DNA of 18,005 nucleotides from UMGS755 sp045595795 (GTDB lineage: Bacteria; Bacillota; Clostridia; UBA1381; UBA9506): assembly GCA_045595795.1 (NCBI GenBank), contig JAZOBC010000082.1:1-18005 (forward strand), written 5' to 3'. Position 1 is the first letter of the stretch. The number at the start of each line of letters is the position of its first letter. Position numbers and translations under genes: made by a program. This document shows positions 1 through 7,886 of this stretch, piece after piece. Under the pieces are notes generated by a model. That model had not been told where the DNA came from. It made no database searches and saw nothing but the letters and a program-made list of their open reading frames with translations.

Positions 1-33
1 AAAAAGGGGCTGTAGCATTTTGCTACAGCCTCC
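1..33 (-). terminator. Intrinsic terminator of glnN
   Basis: A perfect 10-bp inverted repeat (positions 8-17 with 21-30) encloses a 3-base loop. Read on the minus strand, the stem is followed by CC and a run of five T at the window edge. It lies 12 bases beyond the glnN stop codon, so it very likely ends the glnN transcript. On the plus strand the stem is followed by a weaker T-rich stretch, so it could also act for a gene arriving from the left, which cannot be seen here. Confidence 0.9.
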
Positions 34-45
34 TAATTTTTATAA

Positions 46-2160
46 CTACACGCTGTAAATCAAATCATCATATGTCGGAATTGGCCAATACTCTTTGGAA
101 ACAATTGCCTCTAATCCGTCAGCATGCTTTCTAACCTCTTCCATAGCGCTGACTAAGGAATCACGCGAAAAATTTGCATGAGCAATAAAGTCATCATGAA
201 AACGTTCTGACTTCTCTACTGCCTTTTCAAGCTTTTTCACTGCTTTGTTTAAGGCTGCAATACCGCTCGTCAACTTTCGCAGCACTTCTTCCTCCGGTAA
301 GGTATCAAAACCGGCTCCTGCTGCTTTAATGTTTGTAATGGTTTTGGCTGTTTCTCCGGCAAACGCCATACAGGCAGGCATAATTTGACGATTCAGCATT
401 TGCAGAAGTGTGTGCGCTTCAATCCCAACAATCTTAGAATATTTATCCATTTTAATCTCGTACCGTGCACGAAGCTCAGTCGCAGAATATACATGGTGTT
501 TTTCAAAAACAGAGATAGACTCAGGCAGAATAAAGGCAGCATATGAATCAACAGAATTGTTGATGTTCGGCAGTCCTCTCCGTTTTGCCTCAGCAACCCA
601 TTCTTCTCCGTAGCCGTTACCGTTAAAGATAATACGCTTATGCTTTTGAATGATTTCAGCGAGCAACTTGTCCAGTTCCTTGTTAAAGTCTTTTGCTTGT
701 TCTAAGCGATCCGCAATATTCGACAGTGCATCAGCTACAATGGTGTTTAAAACCGTGTTGGGACCGGCAATAGAAGCTGAAGACGGCACCATACGAAACT
801 CAAATTTATTGCCGCTAAAGGCAAAGGGTGAAGTTCTGTTACGGTCAGTAGAATCCAAAGACAAATTCGGAAGTCCCGGAACACCAATATCAAGCACACC
901 GCCAAACTTTGTGGGATGATTTTCACCATGCTCAATTTGCTCTAAAATATCTGTCAGTTCATCACCCAAAAAGACAGAGATAATAGCCGGCGGTGCCTCT
1001 AAAGCACCCAAACGATAGTCATTACCGGCGTTGGCCGCTGAAGCACGAAGAAGTGCCGCATGGTCATCAATCGCGCTGATGACAGCGCACAAAATGAGTA
1101 AAAACTGTGCATTTTCACGCGGGGTTTTTCCGGGATTAAGTAAATTGACACCATCCGGTGTGGTAATAGACCAGTTGTTATGCTTACCGGAACCATTAAT
1201 GCCGGCAAAGGGTTTTTCATGAAGTAAGCAAACCATGCCATGATGGTCTGCAATTTTCTTCATCAGTTCCATGGTAATCTGATTATGGTCACAGGCAATA
1301 TTGACCGTTTCAAAAATCGGTGCCAGCTCATGTTGTGCCGGTGCTGCCTCGTTGTGCTTAGTTTTAGACGGAACGCCCACCTTCCATAGAGCTGTATCAA
1401 GTTCCTTCATGTAGGCAGAAACTCGCTCTTTTAAGGTTCCAAAATAATGGTCATCCATCTCCTGGGTTTTGGGCGGCTTTGCGCCCAACAGAGTTCTTCC
1501 TGTGAAAACCAAGTCAAGCCTATCTTTCCAAGTTTTTTTATCAACCAAAAAATATTCCTGCTCCGCACCACAACTCACATGAACACGTTCGGTCTTTTGA
1601 TCGCCGAACAGACGCAGAATGCGAACTGTTTGCTTAGACAGAGCTTCAACGGAACGTAAAAGAGGTGTTTTTTTATCTAGCGCTTCCCCATTATAAGAGC
1701 AAAACGCCGTGGGAATACAAAGAGTTAAGCCACTGGAATCCTCTTTCAAAAAGGCAGGCGAGGTACAATCCCACGCTGTGTAGCCACGAGCTTCAAAGGT
1801 TGCCCGCAGACCGCCCGACGGGAAGCTGGATGCATCAGGCTCGCCCTTAATCAGTGCTTTACCGGAAAAGTCTGTTAATGCTTTTTTTCCATCGCGAGAT
1901 AAGCCCAAAAAGGAATCGTGCTTTTCTGCAGTAAATCCATTTAAGGGCTGGAACCAGTGTGTATAGTGAGTTGCACCGTGTTCCATGGCCCAGTCTTTCA
2001 TAGCAGCAGCCACAATTTCAGCCACCTGAACCGTTAAGGGTGTTCCCTTTTCGATGATATCCTTCAGTTCATGAAAGGTATCACGAGGTAGCCGCTCCTG
2101 CATCACGGCCTCGTTGAACACATAGCAACCAAAAATTTCATGTAAATTGCAAGTTGACAT
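46..2160 (-). CDS. glnN: Type III glutamine synthetase
   Basis: Glutamine synthetase makes glutamine from glutamate, ammonia and ATP in the cytoplasm and is the main ammonium-assimilation step. At 704 residues this is the long GSIII form (about 700 residues), not the roughly 450-residue GSI. GSIII hallmarks are visible: ATHYTHWFQP near residues 63-72 followed by TAEKHDSF, GGLRATFEARGYTAWD at 116-131, the metal-binding GAEQEYF at 198-204, KHNEAAPAQHE at 268-278, and the ATP/glutamate-site segment GINGSGKHNNWS at 320-331. NRTSPFAFSGNKFEFR follows further on, and a helical GSIII C-terminal region closes the protein. The ATG start is preceded by GGAGG at 2166-2170. The gene stands alone: lgt upstream ends in its own terminator, and a terminator closes the left side. 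No GlnK/PII or ammonium-transporter gene is next to it. The assignment is secure; its regulation is not visible beyond the leader hairpin listed separately. Confidence 0.97.
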   Translation of the reverse strand: MSTCNLHEIFGCYVFNEAVMQERLPRDTFHELKDIIEKGTPLTVQVAEIVAAAMKDWAMEHGATHYTHWFQPLNGFTAEKHDSFLGLSRDGKKALTDFSGKALIKGEPDASSFPSGGLRATFEARGYTAWDCTSPAFLKEDSSGLTLCIPTAFCSYNGEALDKKTPLLRSVEALSKQTVRILRLFGDQKTERVHVSCGAEQEYFLVDKKTWKDRLDLVFTGRTLLGAKPPKTQEMDDHYFGTLKERVSAYMKELDTALWKVGVPSKTKHNEAAPAQHELAPIFETVNIACDHNQITMELMKKIADHHGMVCLLHEKPFAGINGSGKHNNWSITTPDGVNLLNPGKTPRENAQFLLILCAVISAIDDHAALLRASAANAGNDYRLGALEAPPAIISVFLGDELTDILEQIEHGENHPTKFGGVLDIGVPGLPNLSLDSTDRNRTSPFAFSGNKFEFRMVPSSASIAGPNTVLNTIVADALSNIADRLEQAKDFNKELDKLLAEIIQKHKRIIFNGNGYGEEWVAEAKRRGLPNINNSVDSYAAFILPESISVFEKHHVYSATELRARYEIKMDKYSKIVGIEAHTLLQMLNRQIMPACMAFAGETAKTITNIKAAGAGFDTLPEEEVLRKLTSGIAALNKAVKKLEKAVEKSERFHDDFIAHANFSRDSLVSAMEEVRKHADGLEAIVSKEYWPIPTYDDLIYSV

Positions 2161-2198
2161 ATAAGCCTCCGATCTATGACGCTGTCAAACAATAAAAT

Positions 2199-2223
2199 AT
2201 GCATGGAAAAAACCCATACGCAT
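2199..2223 (-). promoter_or_regulatory. Imperfect hairpin in the glnN leader
   Basis: ATGCATGG (2199-2206) pairs with CCAT-AC-GCAT (2214-2223), leaving a two-base bulge and a 7-base loop. On the minus strand it lies between the candidate promoter and the glnN ribosome binding site, and an A/T-rich tract (ATTTTATTGTTT) follows it. It could be a weak attenuator or a leader stem, or it could be chance in A/T-rich DNA. Nothing else supports a function. Confidence 0.3.
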
Positions 2224-2225
2224 TC

Positions 2226-2255
2226 ATTTTACCACAGATAAAAACCATTACGCAA
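2226..2255 (-). promoter_or_regulatory. Candidate sigma-A promoter of glnN
   Basis: On the minus strand TTGCGT (2250-2255) and TAAAAT (2226-2231) are separated by 18 bases. They lie about 65 bases upstream of the glnN ATG and downstream of the lgt terminator, where a promoter is expected. The -10 box matches five of six consensus positions; the -35 box is weaker. Position and motif only. Confidence 0.45.
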
Positions 2256-2272
2256 GATATAAACAAGATTTT

Positions 2273-2312
2273 TTCTAAAAAATAAAAAACTGTATCTTAT
2301 GATACAGTTTTT
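2273..2312 (-). terminator. Terminator overlapping the end of lgt
   Basis: A perfect 12-bp inverted repeat (2285-2296 with 2301-2312) encloses a 4-base loop. On the minus strand it is followed by TTTTTATTTTTTAG-type sequence. The upstream arm encodes the last residues of Lgt and the loop contains its stop codon, so the terminator is built into the 3' end of the gene. The stem is A/T-rich (AAAAACTGTATC), so termination may be partial. It marks the end of the DUF4340-to-lgt unit. Confidence 0.8.
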
Positions 2313-3094
2313 CGTTTTGCTTTTATTCTAAAATAAATCAGCAAGGCCGTGCCGACAATGACGCATAAGGCAGCCAAAATCTGAGAAATACGAACGCTAT
2401 ATAGCCAAAGGCTATCGCTCCGCATGCCTTCAATAAAAAATCTGCCAAGACCATAACCGATCAGATAAAGCAGAAATATCTCACCGTCAAATTTCTGATG
2501 TTTTTCGTATAGATTCAGCAAGATAAAAACAACCAGATTCCAAAGTGATTCATACAAAAATGTGGGATGTACTGTAATACCCTGATTCACAAGTTTCATA
2601 CGAAATATTGCCGTATCCGTTACACTGCCATATGCCTCAGCGTTGACAAAGTTACCCCAACGACCTATGATTTGACCAATTAAAAGACCAAAGGCACCAA
2701 TGTCAAATATCTTTGCAAACGAAATCTTTTTTACGCGACAATAAATCAAAGTGGAAACACAAGCACCAATCACGCCGCCATAAATGGCTAAGCCACCCTC
2801 CCAGATTTTAAAAACATCCAGAAAATTGCTTTTATAATCATTCCACGAAAAAATAACATAATACAGTCTGGCGCAAACGATGGCAGAAGGCAAGCCCCAG
2901 ATGAGAACATCTAAAACCGTTTCCTCATGTAGCCCGCGCTGCCTTCCTTTCTTTTTTGCAAAGAAATAGGCTAAAACGATGCCCAATGCAATAATTACAC
3001 CATAATAATGAATGGATAAACCAAAAAAAGAAAAGGAATTTTTAAGGGTAAAGGGGCCAATTCCCAAGCCCGGAAAGCTGATTGTATTTGTCAT
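2297..3094 (-). CDS. lgt: Prolipoprotein diacylglyceryl transferase
   Basis: Lgt is an inner-membrane enzyme that moves diacylglycerol from phosphatidylglycerol to the lipobox cysteine of prolipoproteins, the first step of lipoprotein maturation. The 265-residue protein is strongly hydrophobic with several membrane segments. It carries the family signature GRWGNFVNAEAYG at residues 144-156, the conserved EGGLAIYGG segment around 99-107, and HPTFLYES near 176-183 with a downstream GLGRFFIEGMR motif that binds the phospholipid head group. Length is normal for the family. The ATG start has GGGGAG just upstream. The gene follows yfmH after 21 bases, so it is probably the last gene of that operon. 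Its stop codon lies inside the terminator hairpin. Confidence 0.96.
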   Translation of the reverse strand: MTNTISFPGLGIGPFTLKNSFSFFGLSIHYYGVIIALGIVLAYFFAKKKGRQRGLHEETVLDVLIWGLPSAIVCARLYYVIFSWNDYKSNFLDVFKIWEGGLAIYGGVIGACVSTLIYCRVKKISFAKIFDIGAFGLLIGQIIGRWGNFVNAEAYGSVTDTAIFRMKLVNQGITVHPTFLYESLWNLVVFILLNLYEKHQKFDGEIFLLYLIGYGLGRFFIEGMRSDSLWLYSVRISQILAALCVIVGTALLIYFRIKAKRKTVS

Positions 3095-3115
3095 GCTGTC
3101 TCCCCTTCCGATGTA

Positions 3116-4408
3116 TTACTGCGGCAGAATGACCGAAAGCACAGAACGATTCGGATCAAAATAAGAACGCAGTCTTTTGTTTAAGTCCTCAAGTGTAATG
3201 TCTTGCATCACATCTAAAAAGTCAAACAGCCCAATCCCGTTAAACACCTGACTCATATATTGATGCGCCACACCACTTAAATTATTAAAATGCTTGATAT
3301 AACGGCCTGTCATAGCACGGCAAACCCGGTCAACATCTGCCTGCATAAGGCCTTGCTGCTGCATCTTTGCAATACCTTCAAACACCATATCTCGCACCGT
3401 TTCCGGCTCGTGGCTTTCACCGGATATTGATACATATCCATAGGCAATTTCACTGGCAGATTCTGCTTCCATGCCGCCTAAGATATAGCCACCGTCATAG
3501 AGCTTCTCATAAAGTTCACTTGTCTTGCCGAACAAAAGCTCACATATAATGGAAAGTTCAATATCTTTTTTTAATAACTGTTTTCCATCATAGCCACAAT
3601 CGGGGTCCTTAAAACCCAGCATAAACATTGGCACGCTGACATCCAACTTTTTGCTGACATAGGACGTTTGAACCGTGCTCGGCTCATTGCCGTAAAACCG
3701 TTTGATTTCACCCTCGGGGGCATCCTTTTGATGAATGTGTGCCTCAATGCAGGCACCAATGGTTTCAGGGTTAATATCACCAATGATAAATAAGCACATG
3801 TTGGAAAGATTATAAAAAGTATGATAGCAATCATAGAGGGTTTCTTTCGTAATTTTCGAAATTGAATTCACTGTGCCGGCAATATCAATCCGAACAGGAT
3901 GCTCATGAAACATGCCACCCAAAAAGCCCATCATCAGCTGCCAGTCCGGGTCATCATCATACATGCCAATTTCCTGACCGATAATGCCTTGCTCTTTTGC
4001 AACATTTTCTTCCGTAAAATAGGGCTGTTGCACGAAATCCAGCAGAATGCCCAGATTTTCTTCAATATCCTGCGTGCTTTCAAACAAATAGGCAGTCACA
4101 TGAAAACTGGTATAAGCATTGGCATTGGCACCATGGCGCGCATAACTTTCAAACACATTCGAGCCATCGGGTTGTTCAAACATTTTATGCTCCAAAAAGT
4201 GTGCAATACCATCCGGCAATAAAATTTCTTCCTGCTTACCCGGTGCAATAAAACGGTTATCTACTGAGCCGAAATGTGTGCCAAAAACGGCATAGCTTTT
4301 GCTGTAACCTTTCTTGGGAATCAGCGCAATTTTCAAGCCGCTTTCATGCTCGGCTGTATATAAACATTCTTGCAAGATAGCGTTTTCATTTTTCGTGAAC
4401 TGAATCAT
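3116..4408 (-). CDS. yfmH: M16 zinc peptidase, YfmH-like (catalytic partner)
   Basis: This is an insulinase/processing-peptidase (M16) family protein of 430 residues, probably cytoplasmic because no signal peptide is visible. The inverted zinc motif HFLEH is intact at residues 70-74, and the distal glutamates lie in the KEQGIIGQE segment (E139, E146), the normal spacing for M16. Sequence such as LPDGIAHFLEH, MYDDDPDW and HPVRIDIAGTV resembles Bacillus YfmH (also called YmfH). The ATG overlaps the stop of the preceding M16 gene by four bases (ATGA) with AGGAGG upstream, so the two are translationally coupled. The pair probably forms a heterodimer in which this subunit supplies the metal site. 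The substrate is not known from sequence. Database names for this family mention EF-P modification, but no EF-P gene lies in this window. Confidence 0.92.
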   Translation of the reverse strand: MIQFTKNENAILQECLYTAEHESGLKIALIPKKGYSKSYAVFGTHFGSVDNRFIAPGKQEEILLPDGIAHFLEHKMFEQPDGSNVFESYARHGANANAYTSFHVTAYLFESTQDIEENLGILLDFVQQPYFTEENVAKEQGIIGQEIGMYDDDPDWQLMMGFLGGMFHEHPVRIDIAGTVNSISKITKETLYDCYHTFYNLSNMCLFIIGDINPETIGACIEAHIHQKDAPEGEIKRFYGNEPSTVQTSYVSKKLDVSVPMFMLGFKDPDCGYDGKQLLKKDIELSIICELLFGKTSELYEKLYDGGYILGGMEAESASEIAYGYVSISGESHEPETVRDMVFEGIAKMQQQGLMQADVDRVCRAMTGRYIKHFNNLSGVAHQYMSQVFNGIGLFDFLDVMQDITLEDLNKRLRSYFDPNRSVLSVILPQ

Positions 4409-5691
4409 TCGGCTTCCTCCTGTTCCTTACCTTTCATGACGTATACCATTTCAGGCTTAATTAAGCGAGCGACGGCAATCACTTCTTCTTTGGTGACCAT
4501 CTCAATTAGCTTGCACTGCTCCTCTAAACTGATATTGGTGCCGCTGACGGCCTGACCCAAGTAATAATCCGCCAGATAACCGTTGCTGTCTCCTAAGGAG
4601 CGTAGTGAGTTGACAATGCTTTTGACTGAAACATCAAATTCATAATCGCTGATTTCGCCATTTTGCATAGCAGATAGCTGCGCCAAAATTTCTGCTTCAG
4701 CTTTTTCTTTATTTTGATATTCAATACCCGAGCTGACAACCATGAGTCCCTTATAGCGTTCTAAGCGTGAGGACGCATAATAAGCCAGGCTCAGTTTTTC
4801 GCGTACATTGTTAAATAGCTTTGAATGAGCACCGCTGCCGAAAACGGAATTAAATACCATGAGGGCACTGTAACGTGCATCACGCGGTGCAATGCCGGTA
4901 TAAAAGCCCATGGAGAGTTTCGCCTGAGACACATCATAGCTCTCAGACACTTCTTCCGTCTCTTGCTTCGGTACATAAAGAGCCGTTTCAGGGTATTTTG
5001 TTTCCTTCGGTGTGACCGTTGAAAACCGTTCCTTAACCATGGCGGTAATCGCTTCAATGTCTGCATCGCCGGTTACAAAAATATCAATGGGACTTTCATG
5101 TAAAACCGTTTCATACTGCGTGTATAGGCTTTGCGGCGTGATACACTCTACATCTTCTACGCGACCCAATTCATAAATGCTGTAAGCATCATCTTTACAC
5201 ATGCATTCCACAAGACGCCAAACGGCATAAGAACGCTTGTCATTAATAAGCGCCTTGATATCGTTAATCAGATTCACCTTTTCCTGGTCAACATAATCCT
5301 GACGAAAACCACCGTCTGTTACTTGAGGACACAATATCATATCCAGCAAAAAGGATACCGCCTTCATCGTGCATCCTTCACCTGCAGGCAGATAGGAATC
5401 TGCCACAGTACTAACCGTAAAGGATAGAATTTGGTCTTCTCCTTTTCGACGGATATCGGCATCAAAATATGCACCATATAAGTCCTGCAGATAGCGTCCC
5501 ACTGCTGCGGTGTCCTTTAATAGACTGTTACCACGACGCATCACATCTGTCAACAGTGCATTGGCAGCAGCTTCTTTGTGGCTCAAGGGTCTATGAAAAT
5601 GAATGCCTACCGATACGGTTTTAAATTTATCTGTTTCAATATGATGCAGGGTGATACCCGGCTTTATTACATAGGTTTTTAAATCTGTCAT
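4405..5691 (-). CDS. yfmF: M16-family protein, YfmF-like (non-catalytic partner)
   Basis: This 428-residue protein has the M16 fold but lacks the HxxEH zinc motif: the corresponding N-terminal helix reads ANALLTDVMRRG at residues 43-54, with no histidine pair. It keeps the R...YY substrate-binding signature of the C-terminal M16 domain, NNVREKLSLAYYASS at about 294-308 (R297, Y304). Division into a metal-bearing and an R/Y-bearing subunit is known for bacterial M16B heterodimers, so this is the expected partner of the downstream YfmH-like enzyme. The LDDLYGA-like stretch (YLQDLYGAYFDADI near 67-80) also matches YfmF. The ATG start at 5691 is preceded by GGAGGAGAG. It follows rsmI by 26 bases and overlaps the next gene by four. 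Confidence 0.9.
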   Translation of the reverse strand: MTDLKTYVIKPGITLHHIETDKFKTVSVGIHFHRPLSHKEAAANALLTDVMRRGNSLLKDTAAVGRYLQDLYGAYFDADIRRKGEDQILSFTVSTVADSYLPAGEGCTMKAVSFLLDMILCPQVTDGGFRQDYVDQEKVNLINDIKALINDKRSYAVWRLVECMCKDDAYSIYELGRVEDVECITPQSLYTQYETVLHESPIDIFVTGDADIEAITAMVKERFSTVTPKETKYPETALYVPKQETEEVSESYDVSQAKLSMGFYTGIAPRDARYSALMVFNSVFGSGAHSKLFNNVREKLSLAYYASSRLERYKGLMVVSSGIEYQNKEKAEAEILAQLSAMQNGEISDYEFDVSVKSIVNSLRSLGDSNGYLADYYLGQAVSGTNISLEEQCKLIEMVTKEEVIAVARLIKPEMVYVMKGKEQEEAE

Positions 5692-5717
5692 GATATTCTC
5701 TCCTCCACGGTTTTAAA

Positions 5718-6593
5718 TCAATCCCGATATTTGACCATCTCGGCATAAATCTCACGCTTGCTCACGCCTCGATCAGATGCCACAGCTTTTTGCGCTTCTT
5801 TTTGATCCATGCCAAGAGCCATGTAATGCTTAATATGTTCCAAAATCGTTAAATTATTTAAATCATTTGCTTCTTCTGCGTCACAAATAGCACCCTCAAG
5901 AACCAAAACATATTCACCCTTCGGCTCTTTTTCGCGGTAGAGCTCCACCGCGCCGGACAGCGTGGTTCTAATAATTTCTTCATATCGCTTTGTCAGCTCA
6001 CGAGCCAGCACAATTCGTCTGTCACCCAAAATCTCATAAAAATCACGCAGTGTTCTGCGAAGCTTGTGGGGTGCCTCATAAAAAATCATGGTGTGTGGCT
6101 GATGGCGAATGGAAAGCAAATGGTCTCGACGGCTTTTTTTGTTCACACTGAGAAAGCCCTCAAAGGAAAAACGCCCCGTAGGCAGTCCTGAACTGATTAA
6201 GGCAGAAACAGCCGCCGTGGCACCGGGTACCGGCACAACAGGAATGCCATGCTCCGCACAAAGCCGCACCAGATCCTCGCCGGGGTCAGAAATAGCAGGC
6301 GTCCCAGCATCAGACACCAGCGCCACCGTTGCACCTTCCTGCAGCTTTTGAATTAAAAACTCGCCCTTTCCTTTTTCGTTATGCTGAAAATAACTGGTTA
6401 AAGGGGTTTTTAACTCCAAATGATTTAACAGTGCAGCTGTGCGACGTGTATCCTCAGCCGCAATCAAATCAGCATCACGCAGCACGCGAATGGCACGCAA
6501 GGTAATATCCTCTAAATTACCGATAGGGGTTGCCACTAAATAAAGCGTGCCTGGTTGTAATTCATTTTTTTGGTCTTTGTTATGCTCTGTCAT
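5718..6593 (-). CDS. rsmI: 16S rRNA C1402 2'-O-methyltransferase RsmI
   Basis: RsmI uses S-adenosylmethionine to methylate the 2'-OH of C1402 in the 16S rRNA decoding centre. The protein has the tetrapyrrole-methylase-type fold with ATPIGNLEDI at residues 21-30, AAEDTRRT at 45-52, the RsmI hallmark VSDAGTPAISDPG at 93-105, and PVPGATA at 121-127. The C-terminus (DRGVSKREIYAE) fits the short Firmicutes form. I place the start at the ATG at 6593 (291 residues) because GGGAG lies eight bases upstream; the in-frame TTG at 6611 has no such site. The start overlaps the end of the yabB-like gene by 14 bases. In Bacillus the same two genes are close neighbours (yabB-yazA-yabC), which supports both calls; the yazA gene is missing here. 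Confidence 0.95.
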   Translation of the reverse strand: MTEHNKDQKNELQPGTLYLVATPIGNLEDITLRAIRVLRDADLIAAEDTRRTAALLNHLELKTPLTSYFQHNEKGKGEFLIQKLQEGATVALVSDAGTPAISDPGEDLVRLCAEHGIPVVPVPGATAAVSALISSGLPTGRFSFEGFLSVNKKSRRDHLLSIRHQPHTMIFYEAPHKLRRTLRDFYEILGDRRIVLARELTKRYEEIIRTTLSGAVELYREKEPKGEYVLVLEGAICDAEEANDLNNLTILEHIKHYMALGMDQKEAQKAVASDRGVSKREIYAEMVKYRD

Positions 6594-7290
6594 TGTTTTC
6601 TCCCAAATCAAGCTGAATAATCAGCCCGCTGTTTCTGTTTTTTTGCCCTTCGATCACCATGAGTTTGGGCACTTTTCCTTTGCCTGAGGCAAAGAACGTC
6701 AGTCGTTTCGGCTCTAAACGTTTTTCACGCATAATCGATAAAATATCGGTTAATCGTTCCGGTCTATGTACCATATAAAATTTACCGCCGCTGGGCAGCA
6801 AATAAGCTGCAGCCGCCACACAATCTTCCAAATCACAGCAAACCTCATGACGGGCAATGGTAACGCTTTCTCGTTCATTGGTTTTGCCGGTGTTTGGCTT
6901 CATGTAAGGCGGATTACAGGTAACAACCTGAAAGCTTTCGGCAGGAAAAAGTTCACGAATCCGCCGAACATCGCCGTTAATAATAGAAATTCTGTCTGTT
7001 AAGTCGTTTAACTTTACAGTCCTGGTTGCCATATCTGCCATTTGACTTTGAATTTCTAACCCAACTGCCGAAACAGATTGATCTTTTTTACATAAAAGCA
7101 TCGGCACAATGCCCGTACCTGTGCATAAATCCATGATACGGTCACCGGATTTTACTATCGTAAAGTCAGCAAGCTTCACAGCATCAGTTCCAAAACGGAA
7201 TTCCTCTTGCCCTTGTATGATATAAAATTCGTCGCCAATATCCTCTAACGTCTCTCCTTCATAAAGCAAGGACTCATCCATTAATCTCAT
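6580..7290 (-). CDS. yabB: N6-adenine methyltransferase, YabB/TrmN6 family
   Basis: This is a class I S-adenosylmethionine-dependent methyltransferase of 236 residues. The SAM-binding loop DLCTGTGI is at residues 54-61, the acidic ribose-binding residue is in GLEI at 77-80, and the catalytic NPPY motif at 126-129 is typical of amino-methylating enzymes. An N-terminal segment (FRFGTDAVKLADF, about 31-43) is characteristic of the tRNA1(Val) A37 N6-methyltransferase family. The exact tRNA target cannot be read from sequence. The ATG at 7290 has GGAGGGG four bases upstream; the longer frame starts at a GTG (7308) upstream of that site, so the shorter start is preferred. The start overlaps the end of recR by 17 bases, and the gene runs into rsmI. 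Confidence 0.88.
   Translation of the reverse strand: MRLMDESLLYEGETLEDIGDEFYIIQGQEEFRFGTDAVKLADFTIVKSGDRIMDLCTGTGIVPMLLCKKDQSVSAVGLEIQSQMADMATRTVKLNDLTDRISIINGDVRRIRELFPAESFQVVTCNPPYMKPNTGKTNERESVTIARHEVCCDLEDCVAAAAYLLPSGGKFYMVHRPERLTDILSIMREKRLEPKRLTFFASGKGKVPKLMVIEGQKNRNSGLIIQLDLGENNDRA
6600..6604 (-). promoter_or_regulatory. Ribosome binding site deciding the rsmI start
   Basis: GGGAG on the minus strand, six to eight bases before the ATG at 6593 and downstream of the alternative TTG at 6611, so it can only serve the ATG. Confidence 0.65.
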
Positions 7291-7873
7291 GACGCCCCTC
7301 CAACGCACGGGTCAGCGTAACCTCATCAGCATATTCCAAATCACCACCGACCGGAATACCATGTGCAAGCCTTGTGGTTTTCACACCAAAGGGGGCAAGC
7401 AGTTTGGCAATATACATAGCTGTTGCCTCCCCCTCTAAGTTGGGGTTTGTTGCCATGATAACCTCACGCACATCCACCGCTGTCACTCTGGCAAGAAGCT
7501 CTTTGATGCGAATATCATCAGGACCCACACCGTCCATGGGTGAAATCACACCATGGAGAACATGATAGGTTCCATGATATTCTCTTGTTTTTTCAATTTT
7601 AATGACATCTTTTGGTTTTTCAACCACGCAAATGAGGCCCTGGTCACGGCGTTCATCTGCACAAATATCGCAAGGCACCTTTTCAGTTAGTGACTGACAA
7701 ACGGGGCAAAATATAATTTTTTCCTTGGCACAAACCAATGCCTCAGCAAAAGCCTCCACTTCTTCACGAGAAAGCTTTAACACATAATAGGCAAGGCGTT
7801 CCGCCGTTCGTTTACCGATACCGGGCATTTTTGCAAATTCTTCAATCAGCCGTGCAATGGGTGTTGCATACAT
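7274..7873 (-). CDS. recR: Recombination mediator RecR
   Basis: RecR works with RecF/RecO to load RecA on single-stranded DNA at gaps during recombinational repair. The 199-residue protein has the family layout: a helix-hairpin-helix (MPGIGKRTAERLA, residues 16-28), a four-cysteine zinc finger (C56, C59, C68, C71), a TOPRIM domain beginning ICVVEKPKDV near 81 and containing TNPNLEGEATA, and a C-terminal segment (RLAHGIPVGGDLEYAD). The ATG at 7873 gives MYATPIARLIEEF, matching the usual family start, with AGGAG at 7882-7886. The frame could extend to a GTG at 7882 that overlaps this site. In many bacteria recR follows dnaX and a YbaB-family gene; here it follows a methyltransferase-like gene instead. 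Confidence 0.97.
   Translation of the reverse strand: MYATPIARLIEEFAKMPGIGKRTAERLAYYVLKLSREEVEAFAEALVCAKEKIIFCPVCQSLTEKVPCDICADERRDQGLICVVEKPKDVIKIEKTREYHGTYHVLHGVISPMDGVGPDDIRIKELLARVTAVDVREVIMATNPNLEGEATAMYIAKLLAPFGVKTTRLAHGIPVGGDLEYADEVTLTRALEGRHEING
7295..7301 (-). promoter_or_regulatory. Ribosome binding site deciding the yabB start
   Basis: GGAGGGG on the minus strand, four bases before the ATG at 7290. It lies downstream of the in-frame GTG at 7308, which argues against the longer frame. Confidence 0.75.
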
Positions 7874-7881
7874 CGCTTTCA

Positions 7882-7886
7882 CTCCT
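7882..7886 (-). promoter_or_regulatory. Ribosome binding site deciding the recR start
   Basis: AGGAG on the minus strand, eight bases before the ATG at 7873. The alternative GTG at 7882 overlaps the site and is therefore unlikely to be used. Confidence 0.65.

Noticed and set aside
410..1850. Several plus-strand reading frames of 60-90 codons inside glnN
   Set aside because: They are antisense to a strongly conserved gene, show no recognisable protein features and have no convincing ribosome binding sites; they are shadows of the glnN reading frame.
3899..4222. Plus-strand frame of 107 codons inside yfmH
   Set aside because: It lies wholly antisense to the conserved M16 catalytic region, and its translation has no domain-like pattern.
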